Source: Chloroflexi bacterium RBG_16_64_32
Lineage (GTDB): Bacteria; Chloroflexota; Dehalococcoidia; SM23-28-2; RBG-16-64-32
Direction: 5' to 3'
Assembly (NCBI GenBank): GCA_001795235.1
Contig: MGNZ01000030.1
Span: forward strand, 182 to 7,187
Length of the DNA: 7,006 bases
Shown here: piece after piece, positions 1 to 5,965 of the stretch
Position numbering within the stretch: position 1 is the stretch's first letter
Layout of the letters: each line of letters begins with the position of its first letter
Notes under the pieces: model-generated
What the model was told of the DNA's origin: nothing
Databases searched by the model: none
What the model saw: the letters and a program-made list of their open reading frames with translations, nothing else
Position numbers and translations under genes: made by a program

Positions 1-1
1 G

Positions 2-1144
2 TTCGCTACGGTGGCACTCTTGAACGCGGGGCCGCCGGCCATCGCCTACGCCGTCGCTCACCCGGAGCGGGTATCCCGCCTCGTTCTCTGGAATTCTTAT
101 GCCAGGGGCGCTGACTTCTGGGACGCGCCCCGGCAGAGGGCGTTCCGCGCCATGAGGGAGGCCGACTGGCAGACCTACTCCGAGACCTTGGCCAGTCTCT
201 TTTTCGGTGGGCCGGAGCTCGCCCCTCTCATCCGTGAGAGCGCGACGCCGGAGTTGTACAAGGCGTATCTTGACGCCACCCGCGGGTTCGACGTTACCCA
301 CCTGCTGCCACAGGTGCGCTGCCCGACTTTGGTTGTCCACGCGCCAGCGCTGGCGATGACGGATCTCGACAGAAGCAGCGCCCTTGCCTCCCATATCCCA
401 GGGGCCCGTCTCGCCGTCGTTGAAGGTGACCTTGGCGCGGTGGCAGAGGCCATCGACGAGTTCCTGGGCGAGGGCGAGGAGGCGGCAGCGGGGGCGGAGC
501 CTCTGGAGACGGGCGCGTTTCGCACCATCCTGTTCACAGACATGGAAGGCTCCACGGCGATGACCCACCGCCTGGGCGACGCGAAGGCGCGCGAGGTGTT
601 CCGCGAGCACGAGCGCATCGTGCGGGAGGCGCTGAAGGCGCACGGAGGGTCCGAGATCAAGACTATGGGGGACGGCTTCATGGCCTCGTTCGCCTCGGCG
701 GTGAAGGCGCTGGAGTGCGCCATCGCCATGCAGAGGGCGTTCGCGGAGTGGAATGCATCTCTTCCCGCTCACCCTGAGGCTCTCGAAGGGCGCGCGGAGC
801 CACAACCTTCCGCTCATGGTTCGAGAACCTCACCACGAGCGGATAGAGACGCCGGTGCGTCGTTGGAGGCTATCCGCGTCCGCATCGGCATGAACGCCGG
901 GGAGCCGGTGGCCGAAGACGAGGACCTGTTCGGCACCGCTGTCCAGCTAGCGGCCCGCATATGCGCGCACGCGGAGCCCGGTCAGATCCTGGTGCCCATA
1001 GTGGTGCGGGAGCTGGCGGCGGGAAAGCGGTTTCTGTTCGCGGACCAGGGGGAGGCGTCGCTGCGGGGGTTCGAGGACCCCGTGCGGCTGTACGAGGTAC
1101 GCTGGCGCGAAGCCTCGGGCGACATGCCCCTTGCGGAGCAATAG
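2..1144 (+). CDS. Alpha/beta-hydrolase-fold / class III adenylate cyclase fusion (5' end outside window)
   Basis: The reading frame is open from base 2, and the first residues (FATVALL...) are mid-domain, so the true start lies upstream. GTG at 11 is unlikely to be the start. Numbering from that GTG, residues 1-155 match the second half of an alpha/beta hydrolase (AYAVAHPERVSRLVLW, then IPGARLAVVEGD). Residues 169-365 are a class III nucleotide cyclase catalytic domain. Visible there are the metal-binding aspartates D177 (LFTDMEGST) and D221 (KTMGDGF), K217 of the purine pocket, and R316 in AVQLAARI. The asparagine usual in VNLAAR is Q312. The family converts ATP to cyclic AMP; here the hydrolase fold probably acts as a sensor or scaffold. 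Its triad appears missing: Leu/Asn stand where the nucleophile elbow belongs, and no Asp or His is seen at the expected places. Residues about 249-286 are an insertion encoded by two palindromic repeats. The gene ends 30 bases before the convergent transporter gene. The domain assignment is firm; activity is uncertain. Confidence 0.9.
   Translation, partial: FATVALLNAGPPAIAYAVAHPERVSRLVLWNSYARGADFWDAPRQRAFRAMREADWQTYSETLASLFFGGPELAPLIRESATPELYKAYLDATRGFDVTHLLPQVRCPTLVVHAPALAMTDLDRSSALASHIPGARLAVVEGDLGAVAEAIDEFLGEGEEAAAGAEPLETGAFRTILFTDMEGSTAMTHRLGDAKAREVFREHERIVREALKAHGGSEIKTMGDGFMASFASAVKALECAIAMQRAFAEWNASLPAHPEALEGRAEPQPSAHGSRTSPRADRDAGASLEAIRVRIGMNAGEPVAEDEDLFGTAVQLAARICAHAEPGQILVPIVVRELAAGKRFLFADQGEASLRGFEDPVRLYEVRWREASGDMPLAEQ
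765..797 (+). repeat. Palindromic repeat unit 1 (33 bp) inside the cyclase gene
   Basis: This imperfect palindrome begins CCGCTCACCC, has the core TGAGGCTCTCGAA and ends GGGCGCGCGG. It is the same length as unit 2 in inverted orientation. The two match at 23 of 33 positions, with identical outer CCGCTC and core TCTCGAA. The arm here pairs ACCC with GGG(C). It is translated in frame as part of PAHPEALEGRAE. From memory, repeats with a related core (TGAGC..GTCGAAGG) are scattered through many bacterial genomes, but I cannot search for copies here. Confidence 0.7.
810..842 (-). repeat. Palindromic repeat unit 2 (33 bp), inverted relative to unit 1
   Basis: This unit forms a clear hairpin. Bases 810-815 (CCGCTC) pair with 837-842 (GAGCGG). 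After one mismatch, 817-820 (TGGT) pair with 832-835 (ACCA). After a two-base bulge, GAG at 823-825 pairs with CTC at 829-831. Read on the minus strand it lines up gap-free with unit 1. The arms differ between the two (GTGG/CCAT against ACCC/GGGC) but each pairs with its own partner. It is separated from unit 1 by 12 bases and is also translated in frame (SAHGSRTSPRAD). Confidence 0.7.
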
Positions 1145-1174
1145 CGGCGCCGGAGGTCATTGGAACGGTCTCCG

Positions 1175-2047
1175 TCAGGGGGCAAGACCAAGAGTGAGCA
1201 CGCCGCCCAGGATCAGTATGGAGCCCAAGATACGCCAAGCTCCGTATCCTTCGCCCAAGAAGAGCACCCCAAGGACGGCGCCGAGGACAATGCCCACTTC
1301 TCGGGCGGGGGCGATGTAGCTGATGCGGCTGGTGGTGAGCGCCGCCAGAACCAGGACGTAGCCCAGGGGCGCCAGGACGCCGGCGGCCAGCATGCTCCCA
1401 CGCCGCTCGCGCCACTCGCTGCGGACGGGCAGCGCACTGCTTCGGATGGCCAGGGGAGCGAGGACCAGCAGCCACCCCGTTATGGCGAACTGGTTCAGAG
1501 TGAGCGGCGAGAGATGGTCGAGAGCCGCCTTGTCCCAGAGCGAGTAGGCGGTGATGAGCGCCCCGGTGAGGAATGCGACGCGGATGGCGGGACGGTTGAG
1601 GTCCCGCAGGGGCTGAGTGAGGCCGCGGAGGGAGCGGGCCTGAATGTTGATAGCGTAGATCCCCAGCACGACCATCGCGATCCCGAAACCGGCAGCCAAG
1701 GAAGCGCGTTCGTCCAGGAGGAGCACGGCAGCAATGGGGATGAGCGCCGGGCCCATGCCGCGCGCTATGGGGTAGACGGCGGACAGATCACCAAGCTGGT
1801 AGCCCCGGCACAGGGCCAGCCCGTAGACGCCATGGAGCAGGGCGCTGACGGCGCCAAACATCGCGCCGCGGGCGCTGATCCCGTCGATGTACGTAGACAC
1901 CACCGCGGGGAGGAGGAAGACGGCGAAGGAGACAGCGCCCAATGACCAGAGGAAGGCGCTCTTTTCGTTGCTGCGCTTGAGCAGGAAGTTCCAGGTGGCA
2001 TGGGAGATAGCCGAGGCGATGACAAGAGCGAAGGCGACGGTTGTCAT
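1175..2047 (-). CDS. EamA/DMT-superfamily transporter
   Basis: The product is 290 residues, the usual length for two tandem five-helix EamA repeats and ten membrane helices. Family traits are visible in both halves. The first has SHATWNFLLKRS near the start and DLSAVYPIARGMGPALIP followed by LLLDE. The second has the corresponding ISYIAPAREVGIVLGAVLGVLFLGE and a final hydrophobic helix. EamA proteins are inner-membrane carriers that usually export amino acids or other small metabolites; the substrate cannot be read from sequence. The start is the ATG at 2047-2045, because the conserved first helix begins there. The upstream in-frame extension to 2182 is polar, Arg/Pro-rich and unlike the family. 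No clear Shine-Dalgarno sequence precedes the ATG, and a TACAAT box lies only 10 bases upstream, so the message may have almost no leader. It is transcribed divergently from ilvE and converges on the cyclase gene. Confidence 0.9.
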   Translation of the reverse strand: MTTVAFALVIASAISHATWNFLLKRSNEKSAFLWSLGAVSFAVFLLPAVVSTYIDGISARGAMFGAVSALLHGVYGLALCRGYQLGDLSAVYPIARGMGPALIPIAAVLLLDERASLAAGFGIAMVVLGIYAINIQARSLRGLTQPLRDLNRPAIRVAFLTGALITAYSLWDKAALDHLSPLTLNQFAITGWLLVLAPLAIRSSALPVRSEWRERRGSMLAAGVLAPLGYVLVLAALTTSRISYIAPAREVGIVLGAVLGVLFLGEGYGAWRILGSILILGGVLTLGLAP

Positions 2048-2057
2048 GGGCGAGAGT

Positions 2058-2063
2058 ATTGTA
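2058..2063 (-). promoter_or_regulatory. Putative -10 box of the EamA transporter gene
   Basis: On the minus strand this reads TACAAT, one base from the TATAAT consensus. It ends 10 bases before the ATG at 2047, so transcription would start about 3-5 bases before the start codon. I see no convincing -35 hexamer at the expected distance, which keeps confidence modest. Confidence 0.35.
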
Positions 2064-2205
2064 CAGCGTGCGGCGAGATCGTAGGGTCGGACGTGGTACG
2101 GCAGTTCGTGCCGGGCATGCGGTAACCGGTCGCGGGCAAGGGGGAGACTGCGCCGCGGCGGTTCGAGGACGCAGCAGCACATGCGGGTTAGTCCTCCTCC
2201 ACCAG

Positions 2206-2227
2206 GGGTCAGGCTTAAGCCCGACCC
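2206..2227. repeat. Near-perfect 22-bp palindrome in the divergent intergenic region
   Basis: The half-site GGGTCAGGCTT (2206-2216) is followed by AAGCCCGACCC (2217-2227). Ten of eleven position pairs are complementary; only A2211/C2222 mismatch. An outer CACCA (2200-2204) / TGGTG (2233-2237) pair extends the symmetry. It lies 35 bases upstream of the ilvE -10 box and could be an operator, a hairpin in transcript, or a dispersed palindromic repeat. Nothing in the window decides between these. Confidence 0.6.
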
Positions 2228-2261
2228 GCCAATGGTGATAGCGTGTAGGCACGGGTCTGCC

Positions 2262-2267
2262 TATAAT
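2262..2267 (+). promoter_or_regulatory. -10 box (TATAAT) of the ilvE promoter
   Basis: This is a perfect TATAAT in GC-rich DNA, placing transcription start near 2274 and giving a leader of about 24 bases with the ribosome binding site at 2283-2289. The -35 region (about 2239-2244) is poor, so the promoter may need an activator. A 5-bp inverted repeat, AGGCA (2247-2251) / TGCCT (2258-2262), overlaps its first base. Confidence 0.6.
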
Positions 2268-2282
2268 AGTTCCACCGTCCTG

Positions 2283-2289
2283 AAAGGAG
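2283..2289 (+). promoter_or_regulatory. Ribosome binding site of ilvE
   Basis: AAAGGAG ends eight bases before the ATG at 2298. It fixes that start over the upstream in-frame ATG at 2181, whose extension (MRVSPPPPGV...) would read through the promoter and palindrome. Confidence 0.85.
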
Positions 2290-2297
2290 CCCCACGT

Positions 2298-3239
2298 ATG
2301 CCGCAAGCCCCCACAGCGTACGCCTACTTCCAGAAGCAGTTCGTGCCCCTGGCCGAGGCGAAACTGGGGATCATGACCCATGCATTTCTCTACGGGACGG
2401 CGGTATTCGAGGGCATTCGCGGCAACTGGAACGATAAGGAGCAGCAGGTCTTCCTGTTCCGCGTCAAGGAGCACTACGCTCGCCTGCGCAAGAGCTGCCG
2501 CATCGTCAGGATCGACCTGCCGTACTCCGACGAGGAGCTGCAGTCCATTACGACCCGATTGGTGGAGATGTGCGGCTATGGCGAGGACGTCTACGTCCGG
2601 CCAATCGCCTACAAGAGCAGCGAGGTAGTCGGCGTGCGGCTGCACGACCTGGAGGACGACTTCCTGATCTTCGTCGTTCCCTTCGGGCCGTATCTGGACA
2701 TCGACAAGGGGGCGCGCTGCTGCACGTCCTCCTGGCGGCGGGTGGAGGACACAAGCATCCCCGCCCGGGCCAAGATCAACGGTATCTACGTTAACTCCGC
2801 TCTGGCGAAGACGGAGGCCCAGCTTAACGGCTTCGACGAGGCGATCATGCTGGACGAGCGCGGTCACGTGTCCGAGGGCTCCGGAGAGAATATCTTCATC
2901 GTCGATGGTGAGCGGCTGATCACGCCGCCGCCGTCCTCCAACATCCTGGTGGGAATCACGCGAGACACCGTTATCACGCTGGCCCGGCAGGAGCTGGGGA
3001 TGGAGACGGTGGAAAGGGACATCGACCGCAGCGAGCTGTACGCGGCCGAGGAGTGTTTCATGACAGGAACCGCCGCCCACGTCACTCCCGTCGTCGAGCT
3101 GGATCACCGGCCGATAGGGAGTGGCAAGATGGGGCCGGTGGCCGAGCGTCTGGTGCGGCTCTACTTCGACATCATTACCGGGCGCAACCCCAAGTACGTA
3201 TCCTGGTGCACCCCGTGCTACTCAAAGGTCAAGGCGTAA
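2298..3239 (+). CDS. ilvE: Branched-chain amino acid aminotransferase
   Basis: This PLP enzyme of fold type IV is 313 residues, close to the family's usual 300-310. It transfers an amino group between glutamate and the 2-oxo acids of valine, isoleucine and leucine in the cytosol, the last step of their synthesis. Landmarks in order are YGTAVFEGIRG (32-42), FRVKEHYARL (54-63, with the R55 typical of the cofactor site), the Schiff-base lysine K159 in ARAKINGIYVNSALAKTEA, and EGSGENIF (193-200, with E193 against the pyridine nitrogen). GITRDTVI (219-226) and TGTAAHVTPV (256-265), which bind the phosphate and substrate, follow. The start is set by AAAGGAG eight bases upstream. The ending WCTPCYSKVKA is slightly longer than in many homologues. 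D-amino acid aminotransferase and aminodeoxychorismate lyase share the fold, but the motifs fit IlvE best. The gene for a PH-like membrane protein follows after 29 bases and may be cotranscribed. Confidence 0.93.
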   Translation: MPQAPTAYAYFQKQFVPLAEAKLGIMTHAFLYGTAVFEGIRGNWNDKEQQVFLFRVKEHYARLRKSCRIVRIDLPYSDEELQSITTRLVEMCGYGEDVYVRPIAYKSSEVVGVRLHDLEDDFLIFVVPFGPYLDIDKGARCCTSSWRRVEDTSIPARAKINGIYVNSALAKTEAQLNGFDEAIMLDERGHVSEGSGENIFIVDGERLITPPPSSNILVGITRDTVITLARQELGMETVERDIDRSELYAAEECFMTGTAAHVTPVVELDHRPIGSGKMGPVAERLVRLYFDIITGRNPKYVSWCTPCYSKVKA

Positions 3240-3254
3240 CCATAGAGCGTCCGC

Positions 3255-3260
3255 GGAGGA
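3255..3260 (+). promoter_or_regulatory. Ribosome binding site choosing GTG 3269
   Basis: GGAGGA lies eight bases before GTG 3269, an ideal Shine-Dalgarno spacing. The alternative in-frame GTG at 3215, inside the end of ilvE, has no comparable site. Confidence 0.6.
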
Positions 3261-3268
3261 CGCTGGGG

Positions 3269-4129
3269 GTGGCGGTGGCGGCGGTGCCGGCGTTGATCGC
3301 CGCCGGCCTGGCCTTTGCCCTGGTCGCGAAGGCGGCCACGTGGCCGGTTTCGCTCACGCAGTTTGGCGCCATCAGTAGCGCCATCGTGCTCATCGTACTG
3401 GCCCTCGTGTTCACATACTGGGCTGGAGCCTGCTACTCGCTTCACTACGCGGTCGACCGCACTGGCCTCACCGTGGGCTGGGGCACGCTCAAGCACTTCA
3501 TCCCGATGGAACGCATCGACGACGTCTCGATCGGCCGCGGCGAGGACCGTCCGCGTTTGTGGGGACTGAGCTGGCCCGGCCTGCACGTAGGGCGCGGGCG
3601 CATGGGTGAGCGGGAGGTGTTGTTCTACTCGACGCATCGCTCGCCGGAGGAGATCGTCTACGTGCGGACGGCGGCGGCGACGTACGCTGTGAGCCCCCAG
3701 GACCCGCCGCGGTTTCTCGCTGAACTGGAGCGGTTCAAGGAGGCGGCTCGCGCGGGCGGCACGGAGTCTGTGCAGCGGGACCTCGTGGGAAGTCATCCGA
3801 TCTGGGCCGACCGAGTGGCGCAGTTGCTGGCCCTGGCGGCGGTCCTCATCAACGTGGCGCTGTGGGGGTACGTGTTCACGATCTATCCCGACCTGAGCCC
3901 GCGGATCAGCATCGAGTTTCCGCCGCTTGGCGAGATCACCGATCTGCACTCGCGCAACGAGATCCTGAAGATACCCGCCGCGGCCCTGGCAGTGCTGGCG
4001 ATCAATCTGGTGGTCGGCCTGGGCGTCCACTGGCGGGAGCGGGCGGCTGCCTACCTGGTGCTGACGGGCAGCGTTTTCCTGCAGATGTTCTTCTGGGTGT
4101 CCGCCGGGATCGCAATAGCAAACGCCTAG
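3269..4129 (+). CDS. Membrane protein with bacterial PH-like domain
   Basis: The predicted product has 286 residues and about five membrane helices, at 2-22, 34-54, 183-205, 235-253 and 260-284. Between helices two and three lies a soluble domain (about 55-160) with YSLHYAVDRTGLTVGWGTLKHFIP, MERIDDVSIGR, WGLSWPGLHVGRG and VLFYSTHRSPEEIVYVRT. This pattern of short strands resembles bacterial PH-domain membrane proteins. The loop 206-234 (YPDLSPRISIEFPPLGEITDL) is probably outside the membrane. The role of the family is unknown, and no catalytic motif is seen. The start is uncertain: GTG 3269 has an excellent ribosome binding site, but GTG 3215 would add 18 residues including a charged RPRR before helix one and would overlap ilvE by 25 bases. 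The gap of 29 bases after ilvE suggests a shared transcript, although no functional link is evident. Confidence 0.75.
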   Translation: MAVAAVPALIAAGLAFALVAKAATWPVSLTQFGAISSAIVLIVLALVFTYWAGACYSLHYAVDRTGLTVGWGTLKHFIPMERIDDVSIGRGEDRPRLWGLSWPGLHVGRGRMGEREVLFYSTHRSPEEIVYVRTAAATYAVSPQDPPRFLAELERFKEAARAGGTESVQRDLVGSHPIWADRVAQLLALAAVLINVALWGYVFTIYPDLSPRISIEFPPLGEITDLHSRNEILKIPAAALAVLAINLVVGLGVHWRERAAAYLVLTGSVFLQMFFWVSAGIAIANA

Positions 4130-4139
4130 CCTCACCGGC

Positions 4140-4188
4140 CAGGCGGACGTCGGTCCCGGCAGGCGTTCGCTGAGGCGATATCCGCCTG
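4140..4188. repeat. 8-bp inverted repeat between the PH-like and reductase genes
   Basis: CAGGCGGA (4140-4147) is perfectly complementary to TCCGCCTG (4181-4188), with 33 bases between. It ends just before a putative -10 box. No T-run follows, so it is a poor intrinsic terminator. An operator or chance structure in GC-rich DNA are the alternatives. Confidence 0.3.
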
Positions 4189-4189
4189 C

Positions 4190-4195
4190 TAAACT
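4190..4195 (+). promoter_or_regulatory. Putative -10 box giving a leaderless transcript
   Basis: TAAACT ends six bases before the GTG at 4202, so transcription would start at or within a base of the start codon. The absence of any Shine-Dalgarno sequence there agrees with a leaderless message. The -35 region (TTCGCT, 4166-4171) is weak. Confidence 0.4.
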
Positions 4196-4201
4196 GGTGC
4201 C

Positions 4202-5410
4202 GTGGCGACCTACGATGCCATCGTCGTCGGTGCGGGGCCCGCGGGCAGCACCACCGCCCTCGCTCTGGCCCGCGGGGGGGCGTCCGTCCTGCTCCTGGAC
4301 AGGGCCCGGTTCCCCCGCGACAAGCCCTGCGGCGGCGGCGTTACCCTTCGGGCTGCGTCCTGCGTGGAGATCGATCTCAGCCCGGTGGTAGAGCGCACGA
4401 TAACCGGGGCGCGGTTCTCGTTGCGGCTGGGCCCGGCGTTTCAGCGGCGCTATGAGGCGCCCCTCACGTACATGACTCAGCGCTCTCGCCTGGACGCGTT
4501 TCTTGCGGAGGCCGCGAGCGCCGCCGGGGCCGCGTTCCACGACGGGGAGCCGGTGCGCGCGGTGGAAGTCGGCTCTAGCGGTGGCTCGGCGTCGGCCCTG
4601 GCTCGCGCGGTCACGGTGCGAACTGATCGCGGCTCATACGCCTCCACCACGCTCATCGGCGCCGACGGCGCGAACGGGGTCGTAGGCCTCGCCACCGGCG
4701 TTCGTCCGCGGGTGGAGGAAGCGGTGGCGCTTGAGGGGAACGTGCCCTGTCCGCACGGTGTGCCCGAGGCCTGGCGAGAGACGTTGGGGCTGGACGTGGG
4801 GGGGCTGGCCGGCGGCTACGGCTGGGTGTTCCCCAAGGGGGATCACCTGAACGTCGGCGTGGGCGCCTGGAAGTACGCGGCGTTCACCCTGCGGCCCAAG
4901 CTGGCGGAGCTCTGCCGCCGGTACGGACTCGGTCCGACAGGGCTGGAGAAGCTGCGGGGCCACCACCTGCCGTTACGAGTTCCCGGCAGCACCATCGCCC
5001 GCGGGCCGGTGGCCATGGTGGGCGACGCCGCCGGACTGGTCGACCCCCTCGCCGGCGAGGGGATACACACGGCGTTCCGCAGCGGCGGCCTGGCGGCGCG
5101 CGCCACAATGCGGCTCCTGGCCGGCGATGCGGACGATCTCTCGTCCTACCAGCGGGCCGTGGACCGCCGCCTGCAGCCGGAGCTGACCGCTTCACGCTGG
5201 CTGCAGGAGTTGTTCCACTTCGCGCCGCCGCCCTACTTCGCGGTGATGCGCCGCAGCGAAAAGTTCTGGCGCTTCTTCTGCCACCTCATCCGCGGCGAGA
5301 TGACATACCTGGACTTCCTGCGCATGATCGGCCCTCTGCGCCCAGCGGTGGGGTTCTTCGCGGCGGCGGCCCAGCGGCGCAGGCTGGCGCGACTGGCCGG
5401 CGCGCGCTAG
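4202..5410 (+). CDS. Geranylgeranyl reductase family FAD-dependent oxidoreductase
   Basis: This flavoprotein has 402 residues, the usual size for the family that saturates double bonds of isoprenoid chains (lipids, chlorophyll tails, menaquinone side chains). The N-terminal Rossmann motif is DAIVVGAGPAGSTTALALARGG (5-26), with an acidic strand end LLLDR. It is followed by the family hallmark FPRDKPCGGGVT (37-48, containing the conserved C43), RSRLDAFLAEAA (94-105), and LIGADGANG (151-159). Then come GYGWVFPKGDHLNVGVG (205-221) and the second FAD motif MVGDAAGLVDPLAGEGI (272-288). The C-terminal 70 residues are rich in aromatic and basic residues, perhaps for membrane association. The GTG start sits at the beginning of the first strand and lacks a ribosome binding site, in line with leaderless translation. 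The true substrate is unknown; family members also include halogenase-like and ETF-quinone oxidoreductase-like enzymes. The DUF192 gene follows after 16 bases, implying an operon. Confidence 0.88.
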   Translation: MATYDAIVVGAGPAGSTTALALARGGASVLLLDRARFPRDKPCGGGVTLRAASCVEIDLSPVVERTITGARFSLRLGPAFQRRYEAPLTYMTQRSRLDAFLAEAASAAGAAFHDGEPVRAVEVGSSGGSASALARAVTVRTDRGSYASTTLIGADGANGVVGLATGVRPRVEEAVALEGNVPCPHGVPEAWRETLGLDVGGLAGGYGWVFPKGDHLNVGVGAWKYAAFTLRPKLAELCRRYGLGPTGLEKLRGHHLPLRVPGSTIARGPVAMVGDAAGLVDPLAGEGIHTAFRSGGLAARATMRLLAGDADDLSSYQRAVDRRLQPELTASRWLQELFHFAPPPYFAVMRRSEKFWRFFCHLIRGEMTYLDFLRMIGPLRPAVGFFAAAAQRRRLARLAGAR

Positions 5411-5426
5411 GAGCGAAGACGCTGGC

Positions 5427-5897
5427 ATGCGGCCTGCCTTCGCCTTCGCAGCGGCTCTTATTCTGGCGTCGGCGGCCGCCTGCGGGGGCGGCGATGGCGG
5501 CCTTGTGACGGCGACCGTCGTAGTGAGCGACGGTGAAGGCCAGCGGGCGGAGCTAACGGTGGAGCTGGCCCGCACGCCTGCGGAGCGCAGCCGCGGCCTC
5601 TCTCTGCGCAATGAACTGCCCGAGGACGGCGGTATGCTTTTCGTCTATCCGGACGAGACCGAATCCGGCTTCTGGATGAAGGACACGTTCATCCCGCTGT
5701 CGATCGCGTTCATCGCGGAGGGCGGCGCGATCCTGGACATCCAGGCGATGGAGCCGCTGTCTGCGGAGCTGCACCGTCCGCCGGGGCCATACCGCTACGG
5801 CCTGGAGGTGAATCAGGGCTGGTTCGGGCGGAACGGCTTCGCGGTGGGGGACCGGGTAGACGTACCGGAGGCGGTGGCAGCAGCGGCGGGGGAGTGA
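5427..5897 (+). CDS. DUF192 family lipoprotein
   Basis: This is a small protein of 156 residues. Residues 1-19 form a signal peptide with a hydrophobic core and a lipobox-like end (SAAAC, C19), followed by a Gly/Asp linker (GGGDGG), so the mature protein is probably lipid-anchored outside the membrane. Residues about 40-147 carry the DUF192 pattern: ELARTPAERSRGLSLR, LPEDGGMLFVYP, SGFWMKDTFIPLSIAFI, GAILDIQAMEP, PYRYGLEVNQGWF and VGDRV. The family is small and widespread, and its biochemical role is not established. The ATG follows AGGAG (5409-5413) by 13 bases, a rather long spacing. That AGGAG overlaps the stop codon of the reductase, so the two are probably translated from one message. Lipobox position -3 is Ala rather than Leu, so the lipid anchor is likely but not certain. 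Confidence 0.88.
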   Translation: MRPAFAFAAALILASAAACGGGDGGLVTATVVVSDGEGQRAELTVELARTPAERSRGLSLRNELPEDGGMLFVYPDETESGFWMKDTFIPLSIAFIAEGGAILDIQAMEPLSAELHRPPGPYRYGLEVNQGWFGRNGFAVGDRVDVPEAVAAAAGE

Positions 5898-5908
5898 GGG
5901 CGCGGTGG

Positions 5909-5934
5909 GGAAATCTACGGTATATCCAGTTTTT
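5909..5934 (+). terminator. Weak candidate terminator after the DUF192 gene
   Basis: GGAAAT (5909-5914) and ATATCC (5922-5927) can form an imperfect stem with one A/A mismatch and a seven-base loop, followed two bases later by five Ts (5930-5934). It lies between the DUF192 stop and the next promoter, where a terminator would be expected. The stem is weak. Confidence 0.25.
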
Positions 5935-5936
5935 GC

Positions 5937-5965
5937 TTGACTTTGGCGGAGGCGCTGGCTACAAT
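5937..5965 (+). promoter_or_regulatory. Strong sigma-70-type promoter of the T-box/ilvD transcript
   Basis: TTGACT (5937-5942) and TACAAT (5960-5965) each differ by one base from consensus and are separated by exactly 17 bases. Transcription would begin near 5972, giving a leader of about 350 bases before the ilvD start. Confidence 0.8.

Noticed and set aside
1151..1174. CGGAG/CTCCG inverted repeat between the convergent genes as a terminator
   Set aside because: Only 5 bp with a 14-base loop and no T-run on either strand.
1160..1945. 261-residue plus-strand open frame opposite the transporter gene
   Set aside because: It is Gln/Glu/Asp/Gly-rich without family motifs, and the minus-strand frame gives a clear ten-helix EamA protein.
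2048..2182. 45-residue N-terminal extension of the EamA transporter
   Set aside because: It is polar and Cys/Arg/Pro-rich, unlike the family, whose first helix starts at the ATG at 2047.
1788..3107. 439-residue minus-strand open frame across ilvE and the divergent region
   Set aside because: It is a GC-rich shadow of ilvE and the transporter; it crosses a good promoter and palindrome and has no recognisable domain.
3218..4540. 440-residue minus-strand open frame across the PH-like and reductase genes
   Set aside because: Its composition is Arg/Pro/His-rich and low in motifs; the plus-strand genes explain the region.
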